Of a stretch of DNA of 6,249 nt, positions 1 through 6,161 are shown one piece after another. Each line of letters begins with the position of its first letter. Position 1 is the first letter of the stretch. The notes beneath the pieces were generated by a model. That model was not told where the DNA came from and did no database searches. It was given only the letters and a program-made list of their open reading frames with translations. Source of the DNA: Lachnospiraceae bacterium (GTDB lineage Bacteria > Bacillota > Clostridia > Lachnospirales > Lachnospiraceae); assembly GCA_017476305.1 (NCBI GenBank), contig JAFVAA010000023.1, forward strand, positions 1 through 6,249. Direction: 5' to 3'. The position numbers and the translations under genes are program-made.

Positions 1-736
1 CCTCTCTTTTTGTCTGATTGATGAGCTTAGCCGTTTCTTCGGATATTCTGTAGTATTCCGTATGCATCTTATGCTTCGTTACATCTTCCACCTTTACCGG
101 GCGAAACGTTCCCAGTCCTACATGGAGCGTCACTCGGGCGATACGAATCCCTTTCGCTTCGATTTCGGCTAAAAGCTCCTTTGTAAAATGAAGTCCTGCC
201 GTCGGTGCCGCCGCAGAACCTTCATATTTTGCATATACCGTCTGATACCTGTCCTTCTCCTTCAGTTCATGCGTAATATATGGAGGGAGAGGCATCTGTC
301 CCAACCGGTCTAAAATTTCTTCGAAAATCCCTTCATATTCAAATCGGATCAGACGATTTCCGTCTTCTACCACCTCTAATACCACGGCATGTAAGAGACC
401 TTCCCCAAAGCTTAGAAAATCTCCCGGTCTGGCTTTTTTTCCCGGCTTCACCAGGGTTTCCCATACATTATCCTCTTTTCGCTTTAAAAGTAAGACCTCC
501 ACCTTTCCGCCGGTTCTTTCCCTCTGTCCGAAAAGTCTGGCAGGAATCACCTTCGTATCATTGAGCACCAAAAGATCTCCCGCCTCCAGATAGTCTATGA
601 CATGATGAAAATCTGTATGCTCCCTGCTCCCGGTTCTTCTGTCAAGCACCAAAAGCCTCGAAGAAGCTCTGTCAGCCAGAGGATCCTGCGCGATCAGCTC
701 CTGTGGAAGGTCATAATAAAAATCTGCCGTTTTCAT
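1..736 (-). CDS. queA: QueA, S-adenosylmethionine:tRNA ribosyltransferase-isomerase (partial, C-terminus outside window)
   Basis: QueA transfers and isomerises the ribosyl group of S-adenosylmethionine onto 7-aminomethyl-7-deazaguanine in tRNA, giving epoxyqueuosine at the wobble position of GUN-anticodon tRNAs; it is cytosolic. The translation begins [20 protein letters not shown], a typical QueA N-terminus. It also carries the conserved [13 protein letters not shown] (residues 58-70), a [10 protein letters not shown] stretch and [14 protein letters not shown] (172-185). About 245 of the family's usual 340 or so residues are present, and the reading frame is open at base 1 without a stop. 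The ATG at 736 overlaps the TGA of the upstream glycosyltransferase as ATGA. An AGGAG lies about 13 nt before the ATG, rather far, so translational coupling is likely. Queuosine synthesis has no evident link to the envelope genes upstream, so it is probably a passenger at the operon's end. Family assignment is very secure. Confidence 0.96.
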   Translation of the reverse strand, partial: MKTADFYYDLPQELIAQDPLADRASSRLLVLDRRTGSREHTDFHHVIDYLEAGDLLVLNDTKVIPARLFGQRERTGGKVEVLLLKRKEDNVWETLVKPGKKARPGDFLSFGEGLLHAVVLEVVEDGNRLIRFEYEGIFEEILDRLGQMPLPPYITHELKEKDRYQTVYAKYEGSAAAPTAGLHFTKELLAEIEAKGIRIARVTLHVGLGTFRPVKVEDVTKHKMHTEYYRISEETAKLINQTKRE

Positions 737-1731
737 ATCCGTTCTTTTTCTCCTGCACTTTCTTCCTTTTCTTTCTCATAAGTCCTCTCACTGATAATAT
801 AACGTGGTCTTTTTTTCGTTTCCATATAAATCTTCCCGATGTACTCCCCAATCACACCAAAAGAAAGCAGCTGCACCCCGCCCATAAAGCAGATCAGGCA
901 CACGGTACTCGCCCAGCCCATCACTGCATGACCGGTAAAAGTCTCAATGAATGCCCAGATAATTCCCACGAAGCTTAAAATAGCAAAAAAAAGTCCCAAT
1001 CCTGTAATCATACGAATTGGTTTAATGGACAAGCTCGTAATCCCATCAAAGGCAAGACCTAACATTTTCTTCAACGGATAATGGCTCTCCCCTGCCATAC
1101 GTTCTGCCCTGTCATAGTAAACGCTGGTGCTTTTAAAACCCACCAGAGGAAACATTCCACGAAGAAACAGATTGACCTCTTTATACTCCGAAAAAGCCTC
1201 CAGAACCCTTTTGGAAACCAGCCGGTAATCTGCAAGATTAAAGACGTTTTCCGCACCCATAAAATTCATGAACTTATAAAAGCCCTCTGCTGTAAACCGC
1301 TTAAAAAAGGTATCTGTCGTTCTTTTTTTCCGAACCCCGTATACCACCTCACAGCCATCCAGATAGGCATCCACCATCTCATCCATCGCATTGATGTCAT
1401 CCTGACCATCACAGTCAATCGTAATCGTGATATCACACTTCTCCTTTGCCTCCATCATTCCGGCAAGCACAGCATTCTGATGACCTCTGTTCCTGCTTTG
1501 GCTGATCCCGATAAAATGCTCATCCTTTTTGGCAAGCTCCGAAATGATCTCCCAGGTCTTATCCTTCGAGCCATCATTGACAAACAGGATACGGCTCTCT
1601 TTGTCTATTTTTCCCAGGCTGACCAAGTCTTCAATCTTTTTCAAAAACATCGGACTTGTCACAGGAAGCACTTCTTCCTCATTATAGCATGGAATCACAA
1701 TATAAAGAATGGGATTCTTTTTTATACACAT
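733..1731 (-). CDS. Family 2 glycosyltransferase, GtrB / polyprenyl-phosphate sugar synthase type
   Basis: Probable membrane-anchored GT-A enzyme that moves a sugar from a nucleotide sugar onto undecaprenyl phosphate at the cytoplasmic face. In the 332 residues, the N-terminal GT2 domain shows [10 protein letters not shown] (11-20), VNDGSKDKT (51-59), [14 protein letters not shown] (79-92) and the metal-binding DxD in TIDCDGQDD (Asp106 and Asp108). Two strong hydrophobic helices follow near 243-264 and 272-297, then a charged tail rich in Lys and Glu. This is the architecture of GtrB, CsbB and bacterial DPM1-like proteins. The start is firm: TAGGAGG lies 7 nt upstream and its TAG is the stop codon of the preceding gtrA-like gene. 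Pairing with a GtrA-type flippase supports the role. The sugar cannot be read from the sequence, and no third Gtr-type transferase is in the window. In Gram-positives such pairs decorate teichoic acids or other glycans (known for the family; inferred here). Confidence 0.93.
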   Translation of the reverse strand: MCIKKNPILYIVIPCYNEEEVLPVTSPMFLKKIEDLVSLGKIDKESRILFVNDGSKDKTWEIISELAKKDEHFIGISQSRNRGHQNAVLAGMMEAKEKCDITITIDCDGQDDINAMDEMVDAYLDGCEVVYGVRKKRTTDTFFKRFTAEGFYKFMNFMGAENVFNLADYRLVSKRVLEAFSEYKEVNLFLRGMFPLVGFKSTSVYYDRAERMAGESHYPLKKMLGLAFDGITSLSIKPIRMITGLGLFFAILSFVGIIWAFIETFTGHAVMGWASTVCLICFMGGVQLLSFGVIGEYIGKIYMETKKRPRYIISERTYEKEKEESAGEKERI

Positions 1732-1738
1732 TTTGATG

Positions 1739-1745
1739 CCTCCTA
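1739..1745 (-). promoter_or_regulatory. Ribosome binding site TAGGAGG fused to the upstream stop codon
   Basis: TAGGAGG lies 7 nt before the glycosyltransferase ATG. Its first three bases are the TAG stop of the upstream GtrA-type gene. A ribosome ending on gtrA therefore covers the next gene's binding site, which favours coupled and similar expression of the two proteins. Confidence 0.85.
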
Positions 1746-2207
1746 ACCTTCCTTTGATACAGCATTCCCCTGATCCTTCTTTACAAATACCAGAAACTTA
1801 CTGAAAAAATAATTTAAAACAATTACAATAAACTGAATCACAACCTTAGCAATGTCATCATTAAAATGCAGAACCTCTGCCAGATACACTCCACCAACAT
1901 CGATTCCCAGAGTCGCCAGGCGGCCTGACAAAAATTTCAAAAATTCCAGAAAGTGCTCCCCGATTCCTTTCGCATCCGACTCAAATACATAAAGAGAATT
2001 TGTAACATAAGCAAAAACGATGGATAAAAAAATCGCAATAGCATTCGCTATGACATGCAGCTCTTTTGTCGCACCAAGCGGCGTAAAATTTTTTAAAAGA
2101 AAATAACATACGATATTAAAAAGTGTCGTCAAAACACCAAAAAAAGCATATCGAACAATAGAATTGTGATATAAAAAACGAATTTTCTCTTTCATAAAGT
2201 TCCACAT
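1743..2207 (-). CDS. GtrA family membrane protein, probable polyprenyl-linked sugar flippase
   Basis: Small polytopic protein of 154 residues, close to the usual GtrA length. It has four hydrophobic segments near residues 20-38, 52-70, 92-112 and 118-138. Family hallmarks include RYAFFGVLTTLFN at the start of helix 1, FAYVTNSLYVF at the end of helix 2, and LNYFFSKFLVF at the C-terminus. GtrA proteins are thought to flip polyprenyl-phosphate sugars across the membrane. The next gene encodes the matching GtrB-like synthase, only 11 bp downstream. Start choice is not certain: ATG at 2207 has AGGGG 11 nt upstream, whereas TTG at 2213 adds two residues and has a 5-nt spacer. A third ATG at 2195 has no binding site. 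I prefer ATG 2207 by codon. A 97-bp structured gap separates it from tarJ, so its expression may be set partly apart from the upstream genes. Confidence 0.9.
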   Translation of the reverse strand: MWNFMKEKIRFLYHNSIVRYAFFGVLTTLFNIVCYFLLKNFTPLGATKELHVIANAIAIFLSIVFAYVTNSLYVFESDAKGIGEHFLEFLKFLSGRLATLGIDVGGVYLAEVLHFNDDIAKVVIQFIVIVLNYFFSKFLVFVKKDQGNAVSKEG

Positions 2208-2242
2208 AAGCAAACTTTCCCCTATCTGTTCTCTCTTCCAAA

Positions 2243-2313
2243 GATAAATCGCAGCGATTGTGCGGCATCGAAAATGCCTTTCCTGTCACGGTCGTGTGCA
2301 GGAATTATTTATC
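2243..2313 (-). other. Structured intercistronic element between tarJ and gtrA (nested inverted repeats)
   Basis: Reading the minus-strand RNA from the end of tarJ, I see four complementary pairings in 71 nt. Stem 1: TTCCTG (2304-2299) pairs with CAGGAA (2285-2280), extended by CAC/GTG past one bulged A, with a 6-nt loop. Stem 2: GGCAT (2278-2274) pairs with ATGCC (2268-2264) around TTTCG. Stem 3: AATCGC-T-GCGATT is a perfect dyad at 2259-2247. An outer stem pairs GATAAAT (2313-2307, the last tarJ codons and the first base of its stop) with ATTTATC (2249-2243). The outer stem and stem 3 share bases 2247-2249, so they are partly exclusive. No U-tract follows, so it is not an ordinary terminator. 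The pairings are seen directly; function as a processing, stability or attenuation element, or as a remnant small repeat, is inference. Confidence 0.5.
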
Positions 2314-3330
2314 CCAGATCATAATCGTCTTTCCGATACTCTTATGAATATCCATTTCAAATGCCCTGTTCATGTCAGGGATATCGCGTACCTCCACCTG
2401 CGCCCCCACGATATTTCTAAGATATCCTATAATCTCAGGATGTGCTTTATATAATTCCATCGTCTTTAAAAAGTCTGTCCGCCCGCTCCTGCTGCTCCCA
2501 AACAGCCTGAGGCCCTTTTCTAAGACCATCCTGGTATTGATTGGAATCGGATATTCTGATACTCCTAAAAGAGAAATGGTTCCCTCCGGCTCAATGTGTG
2601 CGATGATCTGCTCGATTGCAGACTGGGAGGCTCCACCGCCTACACATTCAAACGCATGATCAAAATACAGATCCCCAGGAATATCTGTCACGGAAAACCT
2701 CCCGTCCGCAAAGGAAAACTGTGACAGCTTTTCCATATCCACACCTATAATATAGAGCTTAATTTCCGGAAACATATGGCGGAACAGCACAGCCGTAATA
2801 TATCCTAAATTTCCATCTCCCCAGATTCCCACAGACCTTCTGCGTTCGTGCGCAATCCTGTCAAAACGGCTGATAGCATGAACACTGACCGATACCAGTT
2901 CTGTAAAGGCAGCAATCACCTTATCGATGGATTCATCTAAAGGCACTACGCGATTCGGAACCATTGCCACATGCTCCTGCATAAAACCATCCGATCCGCT
3001 TGCACGAAATTTACTGCTTCTGCGATAATTTTCTGCAATTACAGAATCCTCTTCCGTCGGAGTATTCGGAATCATCACCACGGAATCCCCATAGGAATAC
3101 TTCCCCGTCGGATCATAAAGCACTGTCCCGATCCCTTCATGAATCAATGCCATCGGGAGTTTCTGTTTCATGACCTCCCCTGGTCTTAAACCCTGATAAT
3201 ATCTCTGATCTGCATGACAGATAGAAAGATGTGTCGGTCTGACAATGAGCTCTTTTCCAGTCAGGTTGATATCGCTGAATTCTACTTCAAAACGCCTGGG
3301 TGCTACCAAACGATATACGGTATTTAACAT
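2305..3330 (-). CDS. tarJ: TarJ, ribulose-5-phosphate reductase (ribitol-5-phosphate forming), zinc-dependent MDR family
   Basis: Cytosolic enzyme that reduces D-ribulose 5-phosphate to D-ribitol 5-phosphate with NADPH, the first step to CDP-ribitol. The 341 residues match TarJ length and order. The catalytic-domain zinc ligands fit Cys38 (in LSICHADQRYY), His64-Glu65 (in LIHEGIG) and Glu144 (in FTELVSV). The nucleotide-binding loop is GIWGDGNLGYI with GDGNLG at 171-176, followed by FDHAFECVGG and, near the C-terminus, a GSSRSGRTDF segment. The four-cysteine structural zinc lobe of ordinary alcohol dehydrogenases is missing, as in TarJ and Bcs1-type reductases. It closely resembles staphylococcal TarJ from memory (for example the NTPTE..D.VIAENY and GFMQ motifs). 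The ATG at 3330 has AGGAG with an 8-nt spacer. It follows tarI by 36 bp, the same gene order as in teichoic acid loci. A general sorbitol-type dehydrogenase is unlikely given the tarI neighbour. Confidence 0.94.
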   Translation of the reverse strand: MLNTVYRLVAPRRFEVEFSDINLTGKELIVRPTHLSICHADQRYYQGLRPGEVMKQKLPMALIHEGIGTVLYDPTGKYSYGDSVVMIPNTPTEEDSVIAENYRRSSKFRASGSDGFMQEHVAMVPNRVVPLDESIDKVIAAFTELVSVSVHAISRFDRIAHERRRSVGIWGDGNLGYITAVLFRHMFPEIKLYIIGVDMEKLSQFSFADGRFSVTDIPGDLYFDHAFECVGGGASQSAIEQIIAHIEPEGTISLLGVSEYPIPINTRMVLEKGLRLFGSSRSGRTDFLKTMELYKAHPEIIGYLRNIVGAQVEVRDIPDMNRAFEMDIHKSIGKTIMIWDK

Positions 3331-3350
3331 TTTTCATTCTCCTCACAAAG

Positions 3351-3362
3351 AAAACCGGTTTT
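3351..3362. repeat. 12-bp perfect palindrome in the tarI-tarJ gap
   Basis: AAAACCGGTTTT is a perfect 12-bp dyad within the 36-bp gap between the tarI stop and the tarJ ribosome binding site. As RNA it could close only a 4-bp A-U stem on a CCGG loop, so a strong terminator is not supported. It could be a protein site or chance. Confidence 0.35.
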
Positions 3363-3366
3363 TTAT

Positions 3367-4101
3367 TCAACCTCGACTTTTTGACTCCAATGCTGCTTCA
3401 TTTCCTAAGAATGCATTTGCCACCTGCAGATCATAAGGATAGGTGATTTTAATATTGAATACTTCCCCCTCGACCAGATAGACCTGTTCTCCTTTTAGCA
3501 CAAATATTTTCGAAGCATCCGTCAGGATTTTTTTCTCCTCCTCAGAAAGAGAATAATAGAACTCCTTTAATTTCTTTGCATTGAAGGTCTGAGGCGTCTG
3601 TCCCTGATACATATTCGCCCTGTTCGGAACATCACCAATGAACGATCCGTCTTTGCTATACACGATGGTATCCGTGGCCCTGATGACCGTATCTGCCGCA
3701 CCGTATTCCAGACCATATTTGATATTTTCCTCAATGATCCGATACGTTAGGAACGGTCTGACCGAATCATGCGTAACGATCAATGTATCCTCATCCAATC
3801 CGTCTGTCTCCTCGATATAGCGGATGGAATTCATAATCGTCTCGTTTCTCGTATCCCCGCCCTCCAGTACCACAATTCTTTCTGCCTGATTTCCAAGGTA
3901 CTGGCGGATCATGGATTTCGTCGTTTCCATCCATGCCCTTGGTGAAAGCACGAAAAGCTTCTCAAACTTATCATGCACACAAAACTTCTCGATTGTATGA
4001 ATAATGATTGGCTTCGAACCCACCATCAGATACTGCTTTGGCTTTTCCACATTCCCCATGCGGCTTCCGATTCCACCTGCTAAAATCACTCCATAAATCA
4101 T
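3367..4101 (-). CDS. tarI: TarI, D-ribitol-5-phosphate cytidylyltransferase
   Basis: Cytosolic enzyme of the IspD/TarI fold that joins CTP and D-ribitol 5-phosphate to give CDP-ribitol and pyrophosphate. In the 244 residues, the CTP loop is GVILAGGIGSRMG (4-16) with KPKQYL at 20-25. GGDTRNETI (81-89), HDSVRPF (111-117), YQGQTPQTF and the C-terminal NIKITYPYDL (216-225) are also present. These fit TarI better than IspD, notably GNVEKPKQ, VTHDSVRPF and EYGAADTV, and tarJ follows directly. I chose the ATG at 4101 because it sits 1 nt after the leuD stop (TAAAATG) and gives the normal TarI N-terminus. An in-frame ATG at 4122 would add seven residues and overlap leuD, and has no good binding site. 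Only a weak purine-rich site precedes 4101, so coupling to leuD translation is likely. An IspD role is a minor alternative. Confidence 0.93.
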   Translation of the reverse strand: MIYGVILAGGIGSRMGNVEKPKQYLMVGSKPIIIHTIEKFCVHDKFEKLFVLSPRAWMETTKSMIRQYLGNQAERIVVLEGGDTRNETIMNSIRYIEETDGLDEDTLIVTHDSVRPFLTYRIIEENIKYGLEYGAADTVIRATDTIVYSKDGSFIGDVPNRANMYQGQTPQTFNAKKLKEFYYSLSEEEKKILTDASKIFVLKGEQVYLVEGEVFNIKITYPYDLQVANAFLGNEAALESKSRG

Positions 4102-4102
4102 T

Positions 4103-4597
4103 TTATTCCATCTCTTTCTCATTAATATAGTTGATAAGGCCTTCCGCTTTTATGATCTTCTGCATAAATGGAGGAAATGCCTGTCCCTTATATTCTGTCC
4201 CTTTGGTCTGATCCTTGATGATTCCGCTGTCAAAATCGATCTCCACTGTGTCGCCCGCTTCAATCTCCTTTGCCGCCTCCGGACATTCTATAATCGGAAG
4301 TCCGATGTTAATGGCATTTCGATAAAAAATCCTCGCAAAGTTCTCTGCAATCACACAGCTGATTCCAGATGCCTTGATCGCGATTGGCGCATGTTCTCTG
4401 GAGGAACCGCAGCCAAAATTCTTATTTGCCACCATAATATCTCCGGTTTTTACCCGGTTTACAAATCCCGGATCAATATCCTCCATACATTTTCTCGCAA
4501 GCTCCTTCGGATCGGAAGAATTTAAATATCTGGCCGGAATGATGACATCCGTATCTACATTATCTCCATATTTATGAACAGTACCACATGCTTTCAT
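4103..4597 (-). CDS. leuD: LeuD, 3-isopropylmalate dehydratase small subunit
   Basis: Small subunit of isopropylmalate isomerase; with LeuC it interconverts 2- and 3-isopropylmalate in leucine synthesis. It has 164 residues, the length of the short type-2 (archaeal/clostridial) LeuD. Motifs are [16 protein letters not shown] (10-25), [12 protein letters not shown] (60-71), which carries the substrate-contacting Ser and Arg, and [12 protein letters not shown]. The specificity loop reads YLNS at 24-27. From memory, a methanogen homoaconitase subunit has Arg at the equivalent of Asn26, so this does not look like a homoaconitase. The ATG at 4597 has GAGG with a 7-nt spacer. It follows leuC after 102 bp that includes a duplicated leuC tail, and its stop lies 1 nt before tarI. 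Its partner leuC is frameshifted in this sequence, so unless that lesion is an artefact this subunit may lack a partner. Confidence 0.95.
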   Translation of the reverse strand: MKACGTVHKYGDNVDTDVIIPARYLNSSDPKELARKCMEDIDPGFVNRVKTGDIMVANKNFGCGSSREHAPIAIKASGISCVIAENFARIFYRNAINIGLPIIECPEAAKEIEAGDTVEIDFDSGIIKDQTKGTEYKGQAFPPFMQKIIKAEGLINYINEKEME

Positions 4598-4663
4598 CTT
4601 TTTACCTCTTTCTTTCTATTTTTGCTTTTATGTTTTTCCATATACCTGTGCCAGCGGTCAGAA

Positions 4664-4725
4664 CCTTCCTATAAGGCAATATCAGAAGTCATAGCCCTCC
4701 TATAAACCGATGTCGGAAGGCATAG
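4664..4725 (-). repeat. Imperfect 31-bp tandem duplication of the leuC 3' end
   Basis: Two directly abutting 31-bp units (4695-4725 and 4664-4694) match at 24 of 31 positions. The first holds the last leuC codons, MPSDIGL and TAG. The second reads ATG ACT TCT GAT ATT GCC TTA TAG, which would encode MTSDIAL and a stop. Three codons differ only synonymously, at the third base (Ser, Asp, Ile). The second unit is one base out of frame with leuC, so it is not translated as part of it. The following 31 bases show a much weaker match (16 of 31). Confidence 0.65.
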
Positions 4726-5966
4726 AAATCTTTCCGGTCACTGCACTGGCGGCTGCTACTGCGGGACTGCAAAGATATACCTCTGAATCGACATGTCCCA
4801 TCCGTCCGACAAAGTTTCGGTTCGTCGTAGAAATGGCTCTCTCTCCGGCTGCTAAAATTCCCATATAGCCTCCCAGACACGGACCACAGGTCGGAGTGCT
4901 CACAATGGCTCCTGCTTCGATAAAGGTCTTTAAAAGTCCTTCCTCCATCGCCTGCAGATAGACAGCCTGTGTCGCCGGAATCACGATCACGCGAAGACCT
5001 TCTGATACCTTTCTGCCCTTCAAAATCTCTGCCGCCGTTCTCATATCCTCGATGCGGCCGTTCGTACAGGAACCGATGACCACCTGGTCGATCTTTACTT
5101 CTCCTGCTTCCTTTACTGTTTTTGTATTTTCCGGAAGATGCGGAAAAGCTACGGTAGGCTCCAAAGTATCTAAATCAATGACATATTCCTCATCATAAAC
5201 CGCATCCTCGTCTGCTTCATAAATCGTATATTTTTTCTTCGAATGCTCTTCCATATAAGCAATCGTTTTCTCGTCCACAGGAAAAATTCCGTTTTTCGCC
5301 CCTGCCTCAATCGCCATATTCGCGATGGAAAAACGATCATCCATGGAGAGATTTTTCACCCCGTCTCCGGTAAACTCTATAGAGCGGTAAAGCGCACCGT
5401 CAACTCCGATCATCCCGATCAGATGCAGGATCACATCTTTTTCCGCTTACCCATTTTTTCGGATTTCCTTTCAGTACCACCTTGATGGCAGAAGGCACCT
5501 TGAACCATGCCTGTCCCGTAATCATACCGCAGCCCATATCCGTACTCCCTACACCGGTAGAAAATGCCCCCAGTGCACCATATGTACAGGTATGCGAATC
5601 TGCCCCGATACAGGTTTCACCAGCCACAATCAGCCCTTTTTCCGGCAGAAGGGCATGCTCAATCCCCATCTCACCCACTTCAAAGTAGTTCGTAATGTCA
5701 TGCTCCTTTGCGTATTCTCTCACACATTTACAGTGCTCTGCAGATTTGATATCCTTGTTTGGAGCAAAGTGATCCGGTACCAATGCCACCTTATCCTTAT
5801 CAAATACAGTCTTTTTCTTTAACTTCTCCACCTCGTGAATCGCCACGGGGCCTGTGATATCGTTCGCAAGTACCAGATCTAAATCCGCTTCAATTAACTG
5901 TCCCGCCTCCACTGACGGCAATCCGGCATGCGCTGCCAGAATTTTCTGTGTCATTGTCATTCCCAT
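4700..5966 (-). pseudogene. leuC: LeuC, 3-isopropylmalate dehydratase large subunit, frameshifted
   Basis: Large, iron-sulfur subunit of isopropylmalate isomerase. The N-terminal part (5966 to 5400) runs from [20 protein letters not shown] through [20 protein letters not shown] to VSGK, then leaves frame and stops after 12 unrelated residues. The remainder continues one frame over, from the GTG at 5434, as [20 protein letters not shown]. An A5 run (T5 at 5438-5442, plus strand) where A4 is expected explains the break: removing one A restores [11 protein letters not shown]. The corrected protein is 421 residues, normal for type-2 LeuC, with cluster cysteines at 300 (GSCTNGR), 360 and 363 (TPTCGPC). 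No other damage is visible, so the lesion is either very recent or a sequencing error in a homopolymer. The ATG at 5966 is set by GGAGG 8 nt upstream; a longer TTG start at 6005 is unlikely. Confidence 0.92.
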
Positions 5967-6113
5967 GATTCTATCCTCCATTCTGTTTTCTATATAAAGC
6001 AACAAACTTACAATTCGTAACCTTAGATTTGAAATCCTTTCCTCGATTTTTCCCGCATAGGGCTCTATTTTTTTATATCCAAAAAAGGTATGGAAAAATT
6101 AATAAAAACAGGA
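5967..6113 (-). other. Probable leuC 5' leader, AT-rich, no recognised riboswitch
   Basis: If transcription starts from the upstream candidate promoter, this is a leader of roughly 140 nt. I see no T-box signature (no AGGGTGG-type or TGGNACCGCG element) and no run of leucine codons for a leader peptide. Small dyads are present: GATTT-G-AAATC at 6026-6036, with a second GATTT at 6045-6049 that could compete for the same AAATC, and TTAC-AATTC-GTAA at 6008-6020. An alternative weak promoter close to leuC would be TTACGA (6015-6020) and TATATA (5991-5996) with an 18-nt spacer. None of these is strong. Confidence 0.35.
5975..5979 (-). promoter_or_regulatory. leuC ribosome binding site
   Basis: GGAGG with an 8-nt spacer to the ATG at 5966. 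It selects this start over the in-frame TTG at 6005, an upstream ATG at 5981 and two internal ATGs 6 and 12 nt downstream. Confidence 0.85.
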
Positions 6114-6145
6114 TTTATATCTGCCAGACCATTTAACCGCTTCAA
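6114..6145 (-). promoter_or_regulatory. Candidate leuC operon promoter
   Basis: TATAAA (6114-6119) matches the -10 consensus at 5 of 6 bases. TTGAAG (6140-6145) is a partial -35, but the spacer is 20 nt, longer than ideal. A poor -35 overlapping a dyad is common at LysR-activated promoters. It is the best-placed candidate in the region for leuC and the genes behind it; inferred by eye only. Confidence 0.35.
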
Positions 6146-6161
6146 TACTTCATTCGGTATT
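6144..6161. promoter_or_regulatory. Candidate LysR-type operator (AATAC-N8-GTATT)
   Basis: AATAC (6144-6148) and GTATT (6157-6161) form an interrupted dyad with an 8-nt spacer, resembling LysR-family boxes although the T-to-A distance is 12 rather than the textbook 11 nt. It touches the candidate -35 of the leuC promoter. Clostridial leuCD genes are often controlled by a divergent LysR-type regulator; any such gene would lie beyond the right edge of this window. Confidence 0.35.

Noticed and set aside
280..564. Plus-strand open frame of 94 codons
   Set aside because: It is antisense to queA, which is conserved through this stretch; no binding site or domain supports it.
1081..1746. Plus-strand open frame of 221 codons
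   Set aside because: It lies fully antisense to the glycosyltransferase gene, whose motifs, ribosome binding site and membrane helices are convincing. The antisense product is rich in His, Lys and Ile with no recognisable domain.
2260..2659. Two overlapping plus-strand frames opposite the tarJ end
   Set aside because: They are shadows of tarJ codon usage. The first starts inside the hairpin element and has no ribosome binding site.
3351..3364. Intrinsic terminator between tarI and tarJ
   Set aside because: The dyad AAAACCGGTTTT gives only an A-U stem with a tight loop, and on the minus strand it is not followed by a U-tract but by the tarJ binding site region.
4669..4692. Seven-codon peptide MTSDIAL with its own GGAGG as a regulatory leader for leuD
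   Set aside because: The binding site is only 3 nt from the ATG, and the peptide matches the duplicated leuC tail, so a duplication remnant explains it better.
4689..4880. Alternative minus-strand frame of 63 codons at the leuC end
   Set aside because: It is a shifted frame inside the leuC C-terminal coding region, and its translation shows no LeuC-like or other recognisable sequence.
5436..5443. Programmed ribosomal frameshift as the explanation of split leuC
   Set aside because: Restoring the frame needs a +1 shift (or -2). The A-rich site does not suit the common -1 slippage, five A is short for transcriptional slippage, and LeuC is not known to be made this way. An indel is simpler.
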